Source of the DNA: Clostridia bacterium
GTDB lineage: Bacteria > Bacillota > Clostridia > Christensenellales > Aristaeellaceae
Reading direction: 5' to 3'
Assembly (NCBI GenBank): GCA_017502305.1
Contig: JAFVVG010000041.1
Location: 31,327 to 95,326 of the forward strand
DNA length: 64,000 bases
The notes under the pieces were generated by a model, which saw nothing but the letters and a program-made list of their open reading frames with translations, was not told where the DNA came from and ran no database searches. Shown here piece after piece: positions 23,329 through 31,457 of the stretch. A program made the translations under genes and the position numbers. Numbering within the stretch: the first letter of the stretch is position 1; each line of letters opens with the position of its first letter.

Positions 23329-24102
23329 TTACTTCTGTTCTTTGTTGCGCTCGTAGATCAGCCGCAGGCCCTTGAGGGTCAAAAGGCCGTCCAGCTTGTC
23401 GATGACGTTGCTCTCTTCGGCAATCATCACCGCCATGCCGCCGGTAGCCACCACGGTAGCCTCGCAGCCCAGCTCCTGCCTGATCTTCCGCACAATGTTC
23501 CGCACCAGACCCACATAGCCGTAATACATGCCGCTCTGCAGGTTGGTCAGCGTCGTGCGGCCGATAACGTGCTCCGGCCTGGTCAGTTCAAACCGAGGCA
23601 ACTTGGCGGTATTGTTCACCAGGGCCTCAGAGGAAAGCTTGATACCGGGGCAGATGCAGCCGCCCAGGAAGGAGCCGCCCTCTCCCACCACGCCAAAGGT
23701 GGTGGCGGTGCCGAAATCGATGAAGATGCAGGGCGCGCCGTATTCCTCATAGGCGGCCACAGCATTGGCAATGCGGTCACTGCCCAGCTCCCGGGGATTC
23801 TCGTATTTGATGTTGATGCCCGTTTTCACACTCGGGGCCACAAACATGGGCGTTTGGTGGAAGTAATTCTGGCACATATGGTCGATGGTGAAATTGATGG
23901 TGGGCACCACGCTGGAAATGATAATTCCCTCCACCACGTCGGTCTTCAGCCCGGCATGGTTGAACAGCGTCAGAAGCTTCACTCCGTATTCGTCGGAGGT
24001 GCAGGTGATGTCGGTGGAAAGCCGCCAGTACTGCACCATCTCGCTTCCCTCGAACAGGGCGGTTTTGATGTTGGTATTGCCGATATCCAGGGTGAGAATC
24101 AT
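23329..24102 (-). CDS. coaX: Type III pantothenate kinase
   Basis: CoaX starts CoA synthesis by phosphorylating pantothenate. The 257-residue protein has the ASKHA phosphate loop DIGNTNIKTALFEG, the family motif ENPRELGSDRIANAVAAYEE, and FIDFGTATTFGVV followed by GGCICPGIKLS. The upstream gene is an ECF S-component, which suggests pantothenate import is encoded together with it. Confidence 0.96.
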   Translation of the reverse strand: MILTLDIGNTNIKTALFEGSEMVQYWRLSTDITCTSDEYGVKLLTLFNHAGLKTDVVEGIIISSVVPTINFTIDHMCQNYFHQTPMFVAPSVKTGINIKYENPRELGSDRIANAVAAYEEYGAPCIFIDFGTATTFGVVGEGGSFLGGCICPGIKLSSEALVNNTAKLPRFELTRPEHVIGRTTLTNLQSGMYYGYVGLVRNIVRKIRQELGCEATVVATGGMAVMIAEESNVIDKLDGLLTLKGLRLIYERNKEQK

Positions 24103-24120
24103 GGGTTGTGACCTCCGGAA

Positions 24121-24690
24121 TTATTTGCGGATCCGTTTGAGGGCCGCCAGAATGGGCGTCACCAAAATGGCCGCGGCAGCCGCCTCGCAGGATCCAGCCA
24201 GCAGCGCCGTGCCGCCGATGAGGCTCAACACGCCCGTGGCGTCAATGCCGCAGAGGATGTAGAACAGGAGCATCAGGCCCAGGTAGAGCACCGTGTTGGT
24301 CAGGCTGCCGGCAATGGCGCCCGCCACCACCGCCATGTGCTCCTGCTTTTTCCGCAAAAGGTTATACACGCCCCAGGCCACCAGGGGCACGCACAGCCGG
24401 GGCAGGATGCTCATCACCGCCACCGCCAGGGGGGAGGCGCCCATCAGCGTGGATACCAGGGCAGAGGGCTTGATCAGCGCGGAAATAAAGCTGGTCAAGC
24501 CAAAGGCCAGGCCCAGGATCAGGCCGTTTTTCCAGCCCATGAGCAGCGTGCCCACGATTACCGGCACGCACAGAATGGTCACATTGATAAATCCCAGGGG
24601 AATCAGCCCCAGGGGGGTAAAGCCCAGCAGCACGATCAGCGCCACAAACAGGGCCAGCAGCACCAGATTGGTCAATTGCTTCTTCGCCAT
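24121..24690 (-). CDS. ECF transporter S-component, probably for pantothenate
   Basis: S-components are small integral membrane proteins that bind a vitamin and use the shared EcfAAT module. The 189-residue protein has about six hydrophobic helices and starts MAKKQLTNLVLLALFVALIV. The pantothenate assignment rests on the neighbouring coaX and on general PanT-like look, not on a specific motif. ATG 24690 is 7 bases after GGAGGAG; an upstream TTG is too close. It is the first gene behind the promoter at 24806 and a structured leader. No EcfA/T genes are in the window. Confidence 0.78.
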   Translation of the reverse strand: MAKKQLTNLVLLALFVALIVLLGFTPLGLIPLGFINVTILCVPVIVGTLLMGWKNGLILGLAFGLTSFISALIKPSALVSTLMGASPLAVAVMSILPRLCVPLVAWGVYNLLRKKQEHMAVVAGAIAGSLTNTVLYLGLMLLFYILCGIDATGVLSLIGGTALLAGSCEAAAAAILVTPILAALKRIRK

Positions 24691-24800
24691 ATGCAATCTC
24701 CTCCGTTCGGGCTCCCATGGGATGCCCTACGATGTAGTTTCCCACAGCCGCCGTTTCTCGTCCGGCGCCCAGGGCTGCCGGCGATGGCAAGCTGTAGTTC
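24691..24800 (-). promoter_or_regulatory. Structured 5' leader of the ECF-coaX-hom operon
   Basis: Roughly 108 nucleotides lie between the predicted start site and the ATG. On the minus strand they contain GCCGGC/GCGCCGG pairing, CTACATCGTAG, and a hairpin GGGCATCC-CATG-GGAGCCC just upstream of the GGAGGAG site. This could hide or expose the ribosome site, as in a riboswitch. I could not match it to a riboswitch class I know. Confidence 0.45.
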
Positions 24801-24805
24801 TATAT

Positions 24806-24834
24806 ATTATACCTTTTTCCATCGCTCTTGTAAA
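24806..24834 (-). promoter_or_regulatory. Sigma-A promoter of ECF-coaX-hom
   Basis: On the minus strand TTTACA (24829-24834), 17 bases, TATAAT (24806-24811). Confidence 0.88.
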
Positions 24835-24837
24835 GCA

Positions 24838-24872
24838 AAAAGCCCCGTAGCGCAGGGCCACGGAGCCATATT
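24838..24872 (-). terminator. Terminator of the MATE gene
   Basis: On the minus strand GGCTCCGT pairs with ACGGGGCT (wobbles included) and is followed by TTTTTGC. It lies 10 bases beyond the stop at 24883 and directly upstream of the next promoter. Confidence 0.75.
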
Positions 24873-24882
24873 TGCTGTTTTT

Positions 24883-26247
24883 TTATTGTCCCATGGGGCG
24901 GATAAACGCCTTATCGCACTTGCGGAAGAGCGCCAGGCACAATAGCAGCGAAGCCAGCTCCGCAATGGGGAAGGCCCACCAGATGGCGTTCAGACCGCCC
25001 AGGCTGGAGAGGATCCACGCTGCGGGCAGCAGCACCACCAGCTGGCGGCACAGGCTCATCATCAGGCTGTAGGTGCCTTTGCCTACCGCCTGGAACACCG
25101 TGCTCAGCGTGATACCCACAGCTGCCAGCACAAAGCTCAGGGAAATGGTCCGCATGGCGGGCACACCCAGGGTGGTCAGTTCGCTGGGGCCGTTTGCCTC
25201 AAACAGGCTCATGAGCCATTCCGGCGCAAGCATGAACAGCAGCGTGCCTGCCGCCATAATCGCCCCCGCGAAGATCATGCACACCTTGATGGCCGCGTAC
25301 ACCCGCTTGCGATTCTTCGCGCCATAGTTGTAGCCCACAATGGGCACCATGCCGTTGCTCAGGCCGAACACAGGCATAAACACAAAGGACTGCAGCTTGA
25401 AATACACGCCCAGAACGCTCACTGCCACATTGCCATACTGGATGAGCAACAGGTTCATCAGCACATTCAAAACCGAGCCGATGGAAGCCATCACCGTGCT
25501 GGGCAGGCCCACCGTGAGAATGCCCTTCACCATGCGCATGTCAAGCTTCCAGCCGTGGCGGTCCAGCTTCAGTTCGATGTTCTTCCTCTGGTTGAGGATG
25601 AAGCCCAGCGTCATGCTGAACAGCTGTCCCAGCACCGTGGCCAGGGCAGCGCCTGCAATGCCCATGGCAGGCAGGCCAAACATGCCGAAGATCAGGATGG
25701 GGTCAAGGATGATGTTGGTCACCGCTCCGGAAAGCTGCACCGTCATGGAAAGGACGGTATTGCCCGTGGCCTGCAGCATGCGTTCCACCGTGATTGACAT
25801 GAACAGGCCGATGCTCACCGAACAGACGATGGCCAGATACTTGCTGCCCAGTTGCTGCAGGTTGGCATCCGGGGTGAACATGCGCATCAGCATGGGCGCG
25901 AACACCAGGCCAACAATGATGAACAGCCCTGCGCCCATGGCCTCCAGCACCAGGCCGGTCTTGGCCGCCTGACGGGCCGCAGCAGGGTTCTTCTCCCCCA
26001 GCTTGCGGGAGATCAGGCTGTTGATACCAACGCCCAGGCCCGTGGACAGGGCGATCATCAGCATCTGAATAGGATAGGCCAGGGACACCGCCGTAAGCGC
26101 ATTGGCGTCATATTTGGCTACGAATATTGAGTCAACCACATTATACAGCGCCTGCACCAGCATGCTGATCATGATCGGTACAGACACCTTGGGCACCAGC
26201 TTGCCCATGGGCATTTCGCCCAGCATTCGGGAACGTTCCTGCTGCAT
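24883..26247 (-). CDS. MATE-family efflux transporter
   Basis: MATE proteins export drugs or metabolites in exchange for Na+ or H+. The 454-residue protein has twelve hydrophobic helices in two similar halves and MATE signatures VPIMISMLVQALYNVVDSIF near the start and LPSTVMASIGSVLNVLMN in the second half. I prefer ATG 26247, preceded by AAGGTG at about 10 bases; ATG 26265 has no visible ribosome site. It is a single gene, divergent from the GH42 gene. Substrate unknown. Confidence 0.9.
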   Translation of the reverse strand: MQQERSRMLGEMPMGKLVPKVSVPIMISMLVQALYNVVDSIFVAKYDANALTAVSLAYPIQMLMIALSTGLGVGINSLISRKLGEKNPAAARQAAKTGLVLEAMGAGLFIIVGLVFAPMLMRMFTPDANLQQLGSKYLAIVCSVSIGLFMSITVERMLQATGNTVLSMTVQLSGAVTNIILDPILIFGMFGLPAMGIAGAALATVLGQLFSMTLGFILNQRKNIELKLDRHGWKLDMRMVKGILTVGLPSTVMASIGSVLNVLMNLLLIQYGNVAVSVLGVYFKLQSFVFMPVFGLSNGMVPIVGYNYGAKNRKRVYAAIKVCMIFAGAIMAAGTLLFMLAPEWLMSLFEANGPSELTTLGVPAMRTISLSFVLAAVGITLSTVFQAVGKGTYSLMMSLCRQLVVLLPAAWILSSLGGLNAIWWAFPIAELASLLLCLALFRKCDKAFIRPMGQ

Positions 26248-26290
26248 GACAAAAAACACCTTCATTCAACAAATCATTCAACAAATATAT

Positions 26291-26319
26291 ATGGTATCAA
26301 ACAGCGGCATCCCCGTCAA
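26291..26319 (-). promoter_or_regulatory. Promoter of the MATE gene
   Basis: On the minus strand TTGACG (26314-26319), 17 bases, TACCAT (26291-26296). Confidence 0.65.
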
Positions 26320-26334
26320 GCCCTAAAGAAGCCC

Positions 26335-26363
26335 TTTACAAACGCCGCCTTTTGTGGTGAAAT
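26335..26363 (+). promoter_or_regulatory. Possible promoter of the GH42 gene
   Basis: TTTACA (26335-26340), 17 bases, TGAAAT (26358-26363), 29 bases before the start codon. The -10 match is partial. Confidence 0.55.
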
Positions 26364-26391
26364 AAATGTACCAACCTAAAGGAGATGCTTT

Positions 26392-28401
26392 ATGAGCTTT
26401 ACGCCTCGTTTTCCCCATTTTCTCCACGGCGGTGATTATAATCCCGACCAATGGCTGGATCGCCCCGATATCCTTGACCGCGATGTGGAGCTGATGCACA
26501 AGGCCCATGTAAACTGCGTGTCTGTGGGCATCTTTTCCTGGGCCCGGCTGGAGCCCGAGGACGGCGTGTATGTTTTTGCCTGGCTGGATGAGGTCATCGA
26601 CCGGCTGTGGAAGGGCGGCATCCACGTGATCCTCGCCACCCCCTCCGGCGCCCGCCCCGCCTGGATGGCCCAGAATTATCCCGAGGTGCTTCGCGTCAAC
26701 GACCGCCTGCAGCGCATGCACTTTGGTGAAAGGCACAACCATTGCCTCACCTCCCCCGTATACCGCCGGAAGGTGCATGCCATCAACACCGCCCTGGCCC
26801 AGCGCTACGCCAACCACCCGGCGGTGATCCTGTGGCACCTGAGCAACGAATACTCCGGCGACTGCCGCTGTCCCCTGTGCCAGGAAAAATGGCGCGGGTG
26901 GCTGAAGGACAAATACGGTACCCTGGAAAACCTGAACAAATGCTGGTGGACCAGCTTCTGGAGCCAGCGATACACCGATTGGTCCCAGGTGGAGGCCCCC
27001 GGCCCCATGGGCGAGGTGAGCAACACCTCCATGTGGGTGGACTGGCGGCGCTTCTCCACCTGGCAGTGCAAGACCTTTATCGAGAACGAGCGCGACGCCG
27101 TGAAGGCAGTGAATCCTGAGCTTCTGTGCACCGCCAACCTGATGGAACGCTTCTGGGATTACGACTACTTCGACCTGGCCGAAGCCATCGACGTGGTTTC
27201 CTGGGACAGCTATCCTGAATGGCACAGCGGCGATGATGTGCAGCGCGCAGCCGAGTTCGCCATGAACCACGACCTGATGCGATCCTTCAAGGATCAACCC
27301 TTCCTGCTGATGGAATCCACCCCCTCCCAGGTGAATTGGAAGCCCATCAACAAGCTCAAGCGCCCCGGCATGCATCTGCTTTCTTCCCTGCAGGCCCTTG
27401 CCTACGGCAGCCAGAGCGTGATGTACTTCCAATGGCGCAAGGGGCGCGGCGGCGCGGAAATGTTCCATGGCGCTGTGGTGGATCACGACGGGAGCGAGAA
27501 CCATCGCGTTTTCCGCGACGTGGCTCAGGTAGGCCAGGCCCTGGAAACCCTGGAGTCCCTCTACGCTCAGCCCCGGAAGAAGGCCGAAGTGTGTATCATC
27601 TATGATACGCAAAACCGTTGGGCCATCGATTACGCCCAGACCGGCCATTCCAAAAACATGCGCTATTACGATACCGTGAACATGCACTACCGCAGCCTGT
27701 GGCAGCAGGGCATCAGCGTCGACCTGAAGGACATGCGCACCTGCACCGACCTTTCCGGCTACAAGCTGGTGGTAGCGCCCATGCTGTTCATGTTCCGGGG
27801 CGGCATCGAGGAGAAGCTCCGGGCCTATGTGGAAAAGGGCGGAACCCTGCTGATGACCTACTTCTCCGGCTGGGTGGATGAATTTGACCTGGCTTACCTG
27901 GGCGGCACGCCCCACGGCCTGATGGACGTCATGGGCATCCGCGGCACCGAGCTGGATGCTATCTACCCCCACGATGAGAACGCCCTGGTGATGAACGATG
28001 GCCGCCGTTTTGCCATCCGGGAGCTGTGCGAGATTCCCGAAAACCGCGGCGCTGAAACCCTGGGAGTATTTGAAAACGACTTCTATGCCGGCATGCCCTG
28101 CCTCTCCCGCAATCGCTATGGCGAAGGCACGGCCTATTACCTCTCCGCCAAGCTGGAGCAGGCTGGCCTGGATGCCATCTATGGCGACATCGCCCAGGCA
28201 CTGAGCCTGACCCGTGCCCTGCCGGACAACCTTCCCAAAGGCGTCATTGCCACAGAGCGTGGCGGCGCAGTCTTCCTGCAGAACTTCTCCGGCCAGGAGC
28301 AGCGTTTCAGCCTCAGTGAACCCTATACGGATTTGCTCACCGATGAAGCCATGCAGAACATCACCATGCCCGCAAACGGCGTAATGGTGCTGAAAAAGTA
28401 A
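26392..28401 (+). CDS. Beta-galactosidase, glycoside hydrolase family 42
   Basis: GH42 enzymes release galactose from beta-galactosides, often plant or milk oligosaccharides. The 669-residue protein has the (beta/alpha)8 domain with acid/base Glu153 in WHLSNEYSGD and nucleophile Glu308 in LLMESTPSQVNW. The zinc Cys cluster of the family is present (C118, C158, C160, C163), followed by the trimerisation domain and a small C-terminal beta domain. No signal peptide is seen, so it acts in the cytoplasm. AAAGGAGATGC precedes the ATG. The sugar ABC transporter at 28805-32816 may supply substrate. Confidence 0.94.
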   Translation: MSFTPRFPHFLHGGDYNPDQWLDRPDILDRDVELMHKAHVNCVSVGIFSWARLEPEDGVYVFAWLDEVIDRLWKGGIHVILATPSGARPAWMAQNYPEVLRVNDRLQRMHFGERHNHCLTSPVYRRKVHAINTALAQRYANHPAVILWHLSNEYSGDCRCPLCQEKWRGWLKDKYGTLENLNKCWWTSFWSQRYTDWSQVEAPGPMGEVSNTSMWVDWRRFSTWQCKTFIENERDAVKAVNPELLCTANLMERFWDYDYFDLAEAIDVVSWDSYPEWHSGDDVQRAAEFAMNHDLMRSFKDQPFLLMESTPSQVNWKPINKLKRPGMHLLSSLQALAYGSQSVMYFQWRKGRGGAEMFHGAVVDHDGSENHRVFRDVAQVGQALETLESLYAQPRKKAEVCIIYDTQNRWAIDYAQTGHSKNMRYYDTVNMHYRSLWQQGISVDLKDMRTCTDLSGYKLVVAPMLFMFRGGIEEKLRAYVEKGGTLLMTYFSGWVDEFDLAYLGGTPHGLMDVMGIRGTELDAIYPHDENALVMNDGRRFAIRELCEIPENRGAETLGVFENDFYAGMPCLSRNRYGEGTAYYLSAKLEQAGLDAIYGDIAQALSLTRALPDNLPKGVIATERGGAVFLQNFSGQEQRFSLSEPYTDLLTDEAMQNITMPANGVMVLKK

Positions 28402-28405
28402 ACTC

Positions 28406-28437
28406 AAAGCCAAGGTCCGTCATGAACCTTGGCTTTT
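28406..28437. terminator. Bidirectional terminator after the GH42 gene
   Basis: AAAGCCAAGGT pairs with ACCTTGGCTTT, followed by TCTT. The stem covers the last codons of the small minus-strand gene that ends at 28420. Confidence 0.82.
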
Positions 28438-28668
28438 CTTACGCGCGAATTTCTGCAGGCCCCACTTGCCGATTCCGACCACAGCAGCAATGACGCCAAC
28501 TTTCAGCAGCGTCACCAGCATGTTGGTCACGATCATAGGCACAACCGCCTCCGCCGGCAGATTGCTGTAAGCAGCGGCCATGTCCTTGGTTGACCACATG
28601 TACACAATGGCCAGCACACCCAGCATGCCAGCCGCCACCCGCCAGGGAACCCATTTGCCGTCCTTCAT
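28420..28668 (-). CDS. Small two-helix membrane protein
   Basis: The 82-residue protein starts MKDGKWVPWRVAAGMLGVLA and has two transmembrane helices (about residues 8-26 and 47-69) with a basic C-terminus. ATG 28668 has GAGGTGAGGGC upstream; the longer frame to 28755 lacks a ribosome site. Its last codons lie within the GH42 terminator stem. I do not recognise the family and neighbours give no clear clue. Confidence 0.65.
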   Translation of the reverse strand: MKDGKWVPWRVAAGMLGVLAIVYMWSTKDMAAAYSNLPAEAVVPMIVTNMLVTLLKVGVIAAVVGIGKWGLQKFARKKSQGS

Positions 28669-28760
28669 GCCCTCACCTCTTTCTGCATCCACTCTACCAT
28701 CCCATGCGTTCACAGGCAAGGGATATTGTCCGAAAACAACACCGCGCTGCCTCAATCATA

Positions 28761-28791
28761 CAAAAACAGCGGAGACCGAAGTCTCCGCTGT
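28761..28791 (-). terminator. Terminator of the sugar ABC transporter operon
   Basis: ACAGCGGAGAC (28766-28776) pairs with GTCTCCGCTGT (28781-28791); on the minus strand it is followed by TTTTTG. The permease stop is at 28805. Confidence 0.9.
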
Positions 28792-28804
28792 CTGTTTGTT
28801 TTGA

Positions 28805-30289
28805 TTATTCCTTCACGCCGCCAACAGCAACGCCAGCGATGATGTACTTGCTGAAGCAGAAGTACACGATCAGCAGGGGCAGAGCCGTCAGGGTCAGGCC
28901 CAGGTAGATGGAGCCATATTCGGTACGATAGATGTCGCCGCGCAGCTCCTTCACCATCATGGGCAGGGTCTTCATTTCGGCCTTGGACAACAGCATCAGG
29001 GGAGTGAGGTAGTTGTTCCAGGAGGCGATGACAGCCATGATGCCCATGGTAGCCATGGCAGGCACCATGATGGGCAGGATGATCTTGTTGTAGGTGTAGA
29101 ACTCGCCGGCGCCGTCGATACGGGCAGCTTCCACCAGGGAGATCTGGAAGTTGGCTTCCAGATACTGCTTGAAGAAGAAGACCGTGGAGGCGGACGCGAT
29201 GGCGGGAATCACCAGCGGCAGGTAGCTGTTGGTCCATTCCAGCTGATACATGAACATGAAGAAGCCGGTACCGGTAACCTGGCCGGGAATCATGATGATG
29301 GCCAGAATCACGCTGTAGAGGAACTTCGCACCCTTGAAGCGGTACACCGTCAGGCCGTAAGCGGTCAGGGCGGAGAAGTACACGCTCAGGATGGTGGAGC
29401 CAAAGGCGATGATGGCGCTGTTCTTGAAGCCAACCATGACGTCAAAGCCCTTGGACTGCAGGATGTACCAGTTGTTGGACAGGAACGTGGAGGGGATCAG
29501 GGACATGCCGCCCTGAATCTGCTGAGAGTTACGGGTGGCGTTCACGATCATGATCCAGAAGGGCAGCAGGCTGAGGATACTCAGCGCGATGCACAGCACA
29601 TAGATCATGGTGCGCTTGGTGTTGGTCACGCTGGTGCAGTGCAGCAGAAGCGCGATGATAGGCATCAGCAGCATGGCAATCGCCACGGGCCAGTTCATCA
29701 CAGGATTGCTGTAGGGCAGCTTCACGGGGATGGCGTTGAGCCGCAGCACCACATAAAGCAATACAACCACAGCGATCAGGTTAAAGAAGCTGGCAAAGGT
29801 ATACACCTTGCTCACCGGCCTGCTGCCGCCGGCCCAAACCAGGGCCAGGGCGAGGACAAGCAGCCCAAGGGCTACCCAGGTCGATGTATAATACGCAGAA
29901 TAATCCGTGGGATACACGCCGCCGTTCTGGTTAACGACCTGCATATCCACCTGGATATCGGCAGGCAGCTTGTTGGGCAGCAGGGAATACTTCAGGCCAG
30001 CAGCAGACTCAGCGCTTTCCAGCTCAGCCTTCTGGGCCAGCAGCTCGTCCAGCTCGGCCTTTTCCTTGTCGACCTTTTCCTGCTGCTTGGCGATGCCCTT
30101 CTCGTTGTCGTCCTTCTTCTGCTCACGCACCAGCTTATCCTCGGCGCGCTTCACATTGCCTTCCTGCTTGGTGATCTCCTCCTGAATGGCGTCGATCGTA
30201 TTATCTTCGAAGGTGGCAATGGGCATGAACATGCACAGAATGGACAGGGCAATCAGGATGGTATAGATGATCCGGCGAATCGGTTTCAT
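28805..30289 (-). CDS. Sugar ABC transporter permease (MalG type) with a long N-terminal extension
   Basis: The C-terminal 280 residues are a standard carbohydrate permease with the EAA loop EAARIDGAGEFYTYNKIILP for the ATPase. The first 215 residues are unusual: one transmembrane helix (7-26), a charged coiled coil (about 33-97), a short outside region and three more helices. The whole is 494 residues against the usual 280. It overlaps the other permease by 4 bases (ATGA). The extension could sense the loaded binding protein or be a fused regulatory part; that is inference. Confidence 0.88.
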   Translation of the reverse strand: MKPIRRIIYTILIALSILCMFMPIATFEDNTIDAIQEEITKQEGNVKRAEDKLVREQKKDDNEKGIAKQQEKVDKEKAELDELLAQKAELESAESAAGLKYSLLPNKLPADIQVDMQVVNQNGGVYPTDYSAYYTSTWVALGLLVLALALVWAGGSRPVSKVYTFASFFNLIAVVVLLYVVLRLNAIPVKLPYSNPVMNWPVAIAMLLMPIIALLLHCTSVTNTKRTMIYVLCIALSILSLLPFWIMIVNATRNSQQIQGGMSLIPSTFLSNNWYILQSKGFDVMVGFKNSAIIAFGSTILSVYFSALTAYGLTVYRFKGAKFLYSVILAIIMIPGQVTGTGFFMFMYQLEWTNSYLPLVIPAIASASTVFFFKQYLEANFQISLVEAARIDGAGEFYTYNKIILPIMVPAMATMGIMAVIASWNNYLTPLMLLSKAEMKTLPMMVKELRGDIYRTEYGSIYLGLTLTALPLLIVYFCFSKYIIAGVAVGGVKE

Positions 30290-31266
30290 TTGCCCACCCC
30301 CTTAATCTTCTTGGCACCCTTGTCGCGGTCCTTCATGATGGCAGAGAGGATCAGCGAGCAGATGACAATGATGAAGAACAGCACAACAGACGCCGCGCTG
30401 GCCATGTTGAAGTTATTGGGCGAATCGAAGCCCTGGGTATAAATGAAACGGGCAACTGTGTTGGTGGTATTGTCGGGATTGCCGCGGGTCATCAGGTGCG
30501 GGATGTCGAACATGGTCAGGCCGCCCACGAGGGAGGTAACCAGGTTGTACAGCAGAATGGGCTTGATGAGCGGCAGGGTGATCTTCCAGAAAGTCTGACG
30601 GGAAGAGCAGCCGTCCACCAGGGCCGCCTCGAACAAAGCGGGGTTGATGCCCAAAATACCGGCGATCATGATGATCATGGTATTGCCATACCACATCCAC
30701 CACTGGATGAAAGAAACCAGACCACGGGCAGAAGTTACGTTACGGAAGAACTCGAAAGGCGTGTTCATCAGGCCGAACTGCTGCATCATGGTGTTCACAG
30801 GAGCCACGGGGAAATCGAACAGAGACATGAACAGAATACCAATGGTAGCAGCGGTGATGATGTTGGGCATGAAGATCAGAACCTTGAAGCCGCCCTGGAA
30901 GCGCAGCCGCATACGGCTGTCAGTAAACCAGCTGGCCAGGATCAGCGCCATGCCGATCTGGGGCACAAAGTTGAACACCCACATGATAACCGTGTTACCA
31001 ATGGACTGCCAGAAGAGATTGGAAATCTCAGAACCGAAGTTGAAAAGCTTCGCGAAGTTATCAAAACCGATGATCTTGTTATCCAGCACCTTCGCCCAGG
31101 TGGCGGCGTCCGTCAGGGACGTACGGAAGGTGAAGAAAATGGGGTAAAGCTGGAAAATCAGGAAAACGATGAAAAAAGGAGCTACAAAGAAGTAGCCGTA
31201 TTTATCATAGCTGATGGATTTGCGCTTGGCCGGTTTCGCCTGCGCGTTAGTGGAAACCTTTTGCAT
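30286..31266 (-). CDS. Sugar ABC transporter permease (MalF/UgpA type)
   Basis: The 326-residue protein has six main helices and the EAA loop ALVDGCSSRQTFWKITLPLI. The cytoplasmic N-terminus is basic (AKPAKRKSISYDKYG). It pairs with the MalG-type permease downstream and the binding protein upstream. No ATPase gene is in the cluster, so a shared MsmK/UgpC-like ATPase elsewhere is probably used. Confidence 0.93.
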   Translation of the reverse strand: MQKVSTNAQAKPAKRKSISYDKYGYFFVAPFFIVFLIFQLYPIFFTFRTSLTDAATWAKVLDNKIIGFDNFAKLFNFGSEISNLFWQSIGNTVIMWVFNFVPQIGMALILASWFTDSRMRLRFQGGFKVLIFMPNIITAATIGILFMSLFDFPVAPVNTMMQQFGLMNTPFEFFRNVTSARGLVSFIQWWMWYGNTMIIMIAGILGINPALFEAALVDGCSSRQTFWKITLPLIKPILLYNLVTSLVGGLTMFDIPHLMTRGNPDNTTNTVARFIYTQGFDSPNNFNMASAASVVLFFIIVICSLILSAIMKDRDKGAKKIKGVGK

Positions 31267-31364
31267 TCTTCCACCCCTTTAGCTTGTTTGATTTCACCCC
31301 GCGCGGGGTGTATGACGCGAACCGGATTCCTCCTTGCCGAAAGAACCCGGCGGGAGAATCAGGG

Positions 31365-31417
31365 AAAAGGAGAAAAGGGGCTGCCTCTGCCCCAATAAAG
31401 TTGCAGGAGGCAGCCCC
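31365..31417 (-). terminator. Intra-operon terminator between binding protein and permeases
   Basis: GGGGCTGCCTC pairs perfectly with GAGGCAGCCCC (31377-31387 and 31407-31417), followed on the minus strand by TTTTCTCCTTTT. Such a partial stop commonly makes the binding protein more abundant than the permeases. The rest of the gap (31267-31364) holds a small ACCCCGCGCGGGGT palindrome at about 31295-31309. Confidence 0.82.
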
Positions 31418-31457
31418 AGGTGTGCTAATCAGTGATCGCTTTTACGCGATGAGATGA

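Noticed and set aside
24691..24800. 6S RNA, THF or ZTP riboswitch identity for the ECF leader
   Set aside because: I could not find the conserved core words of these RNAs, so it is left unassigned.
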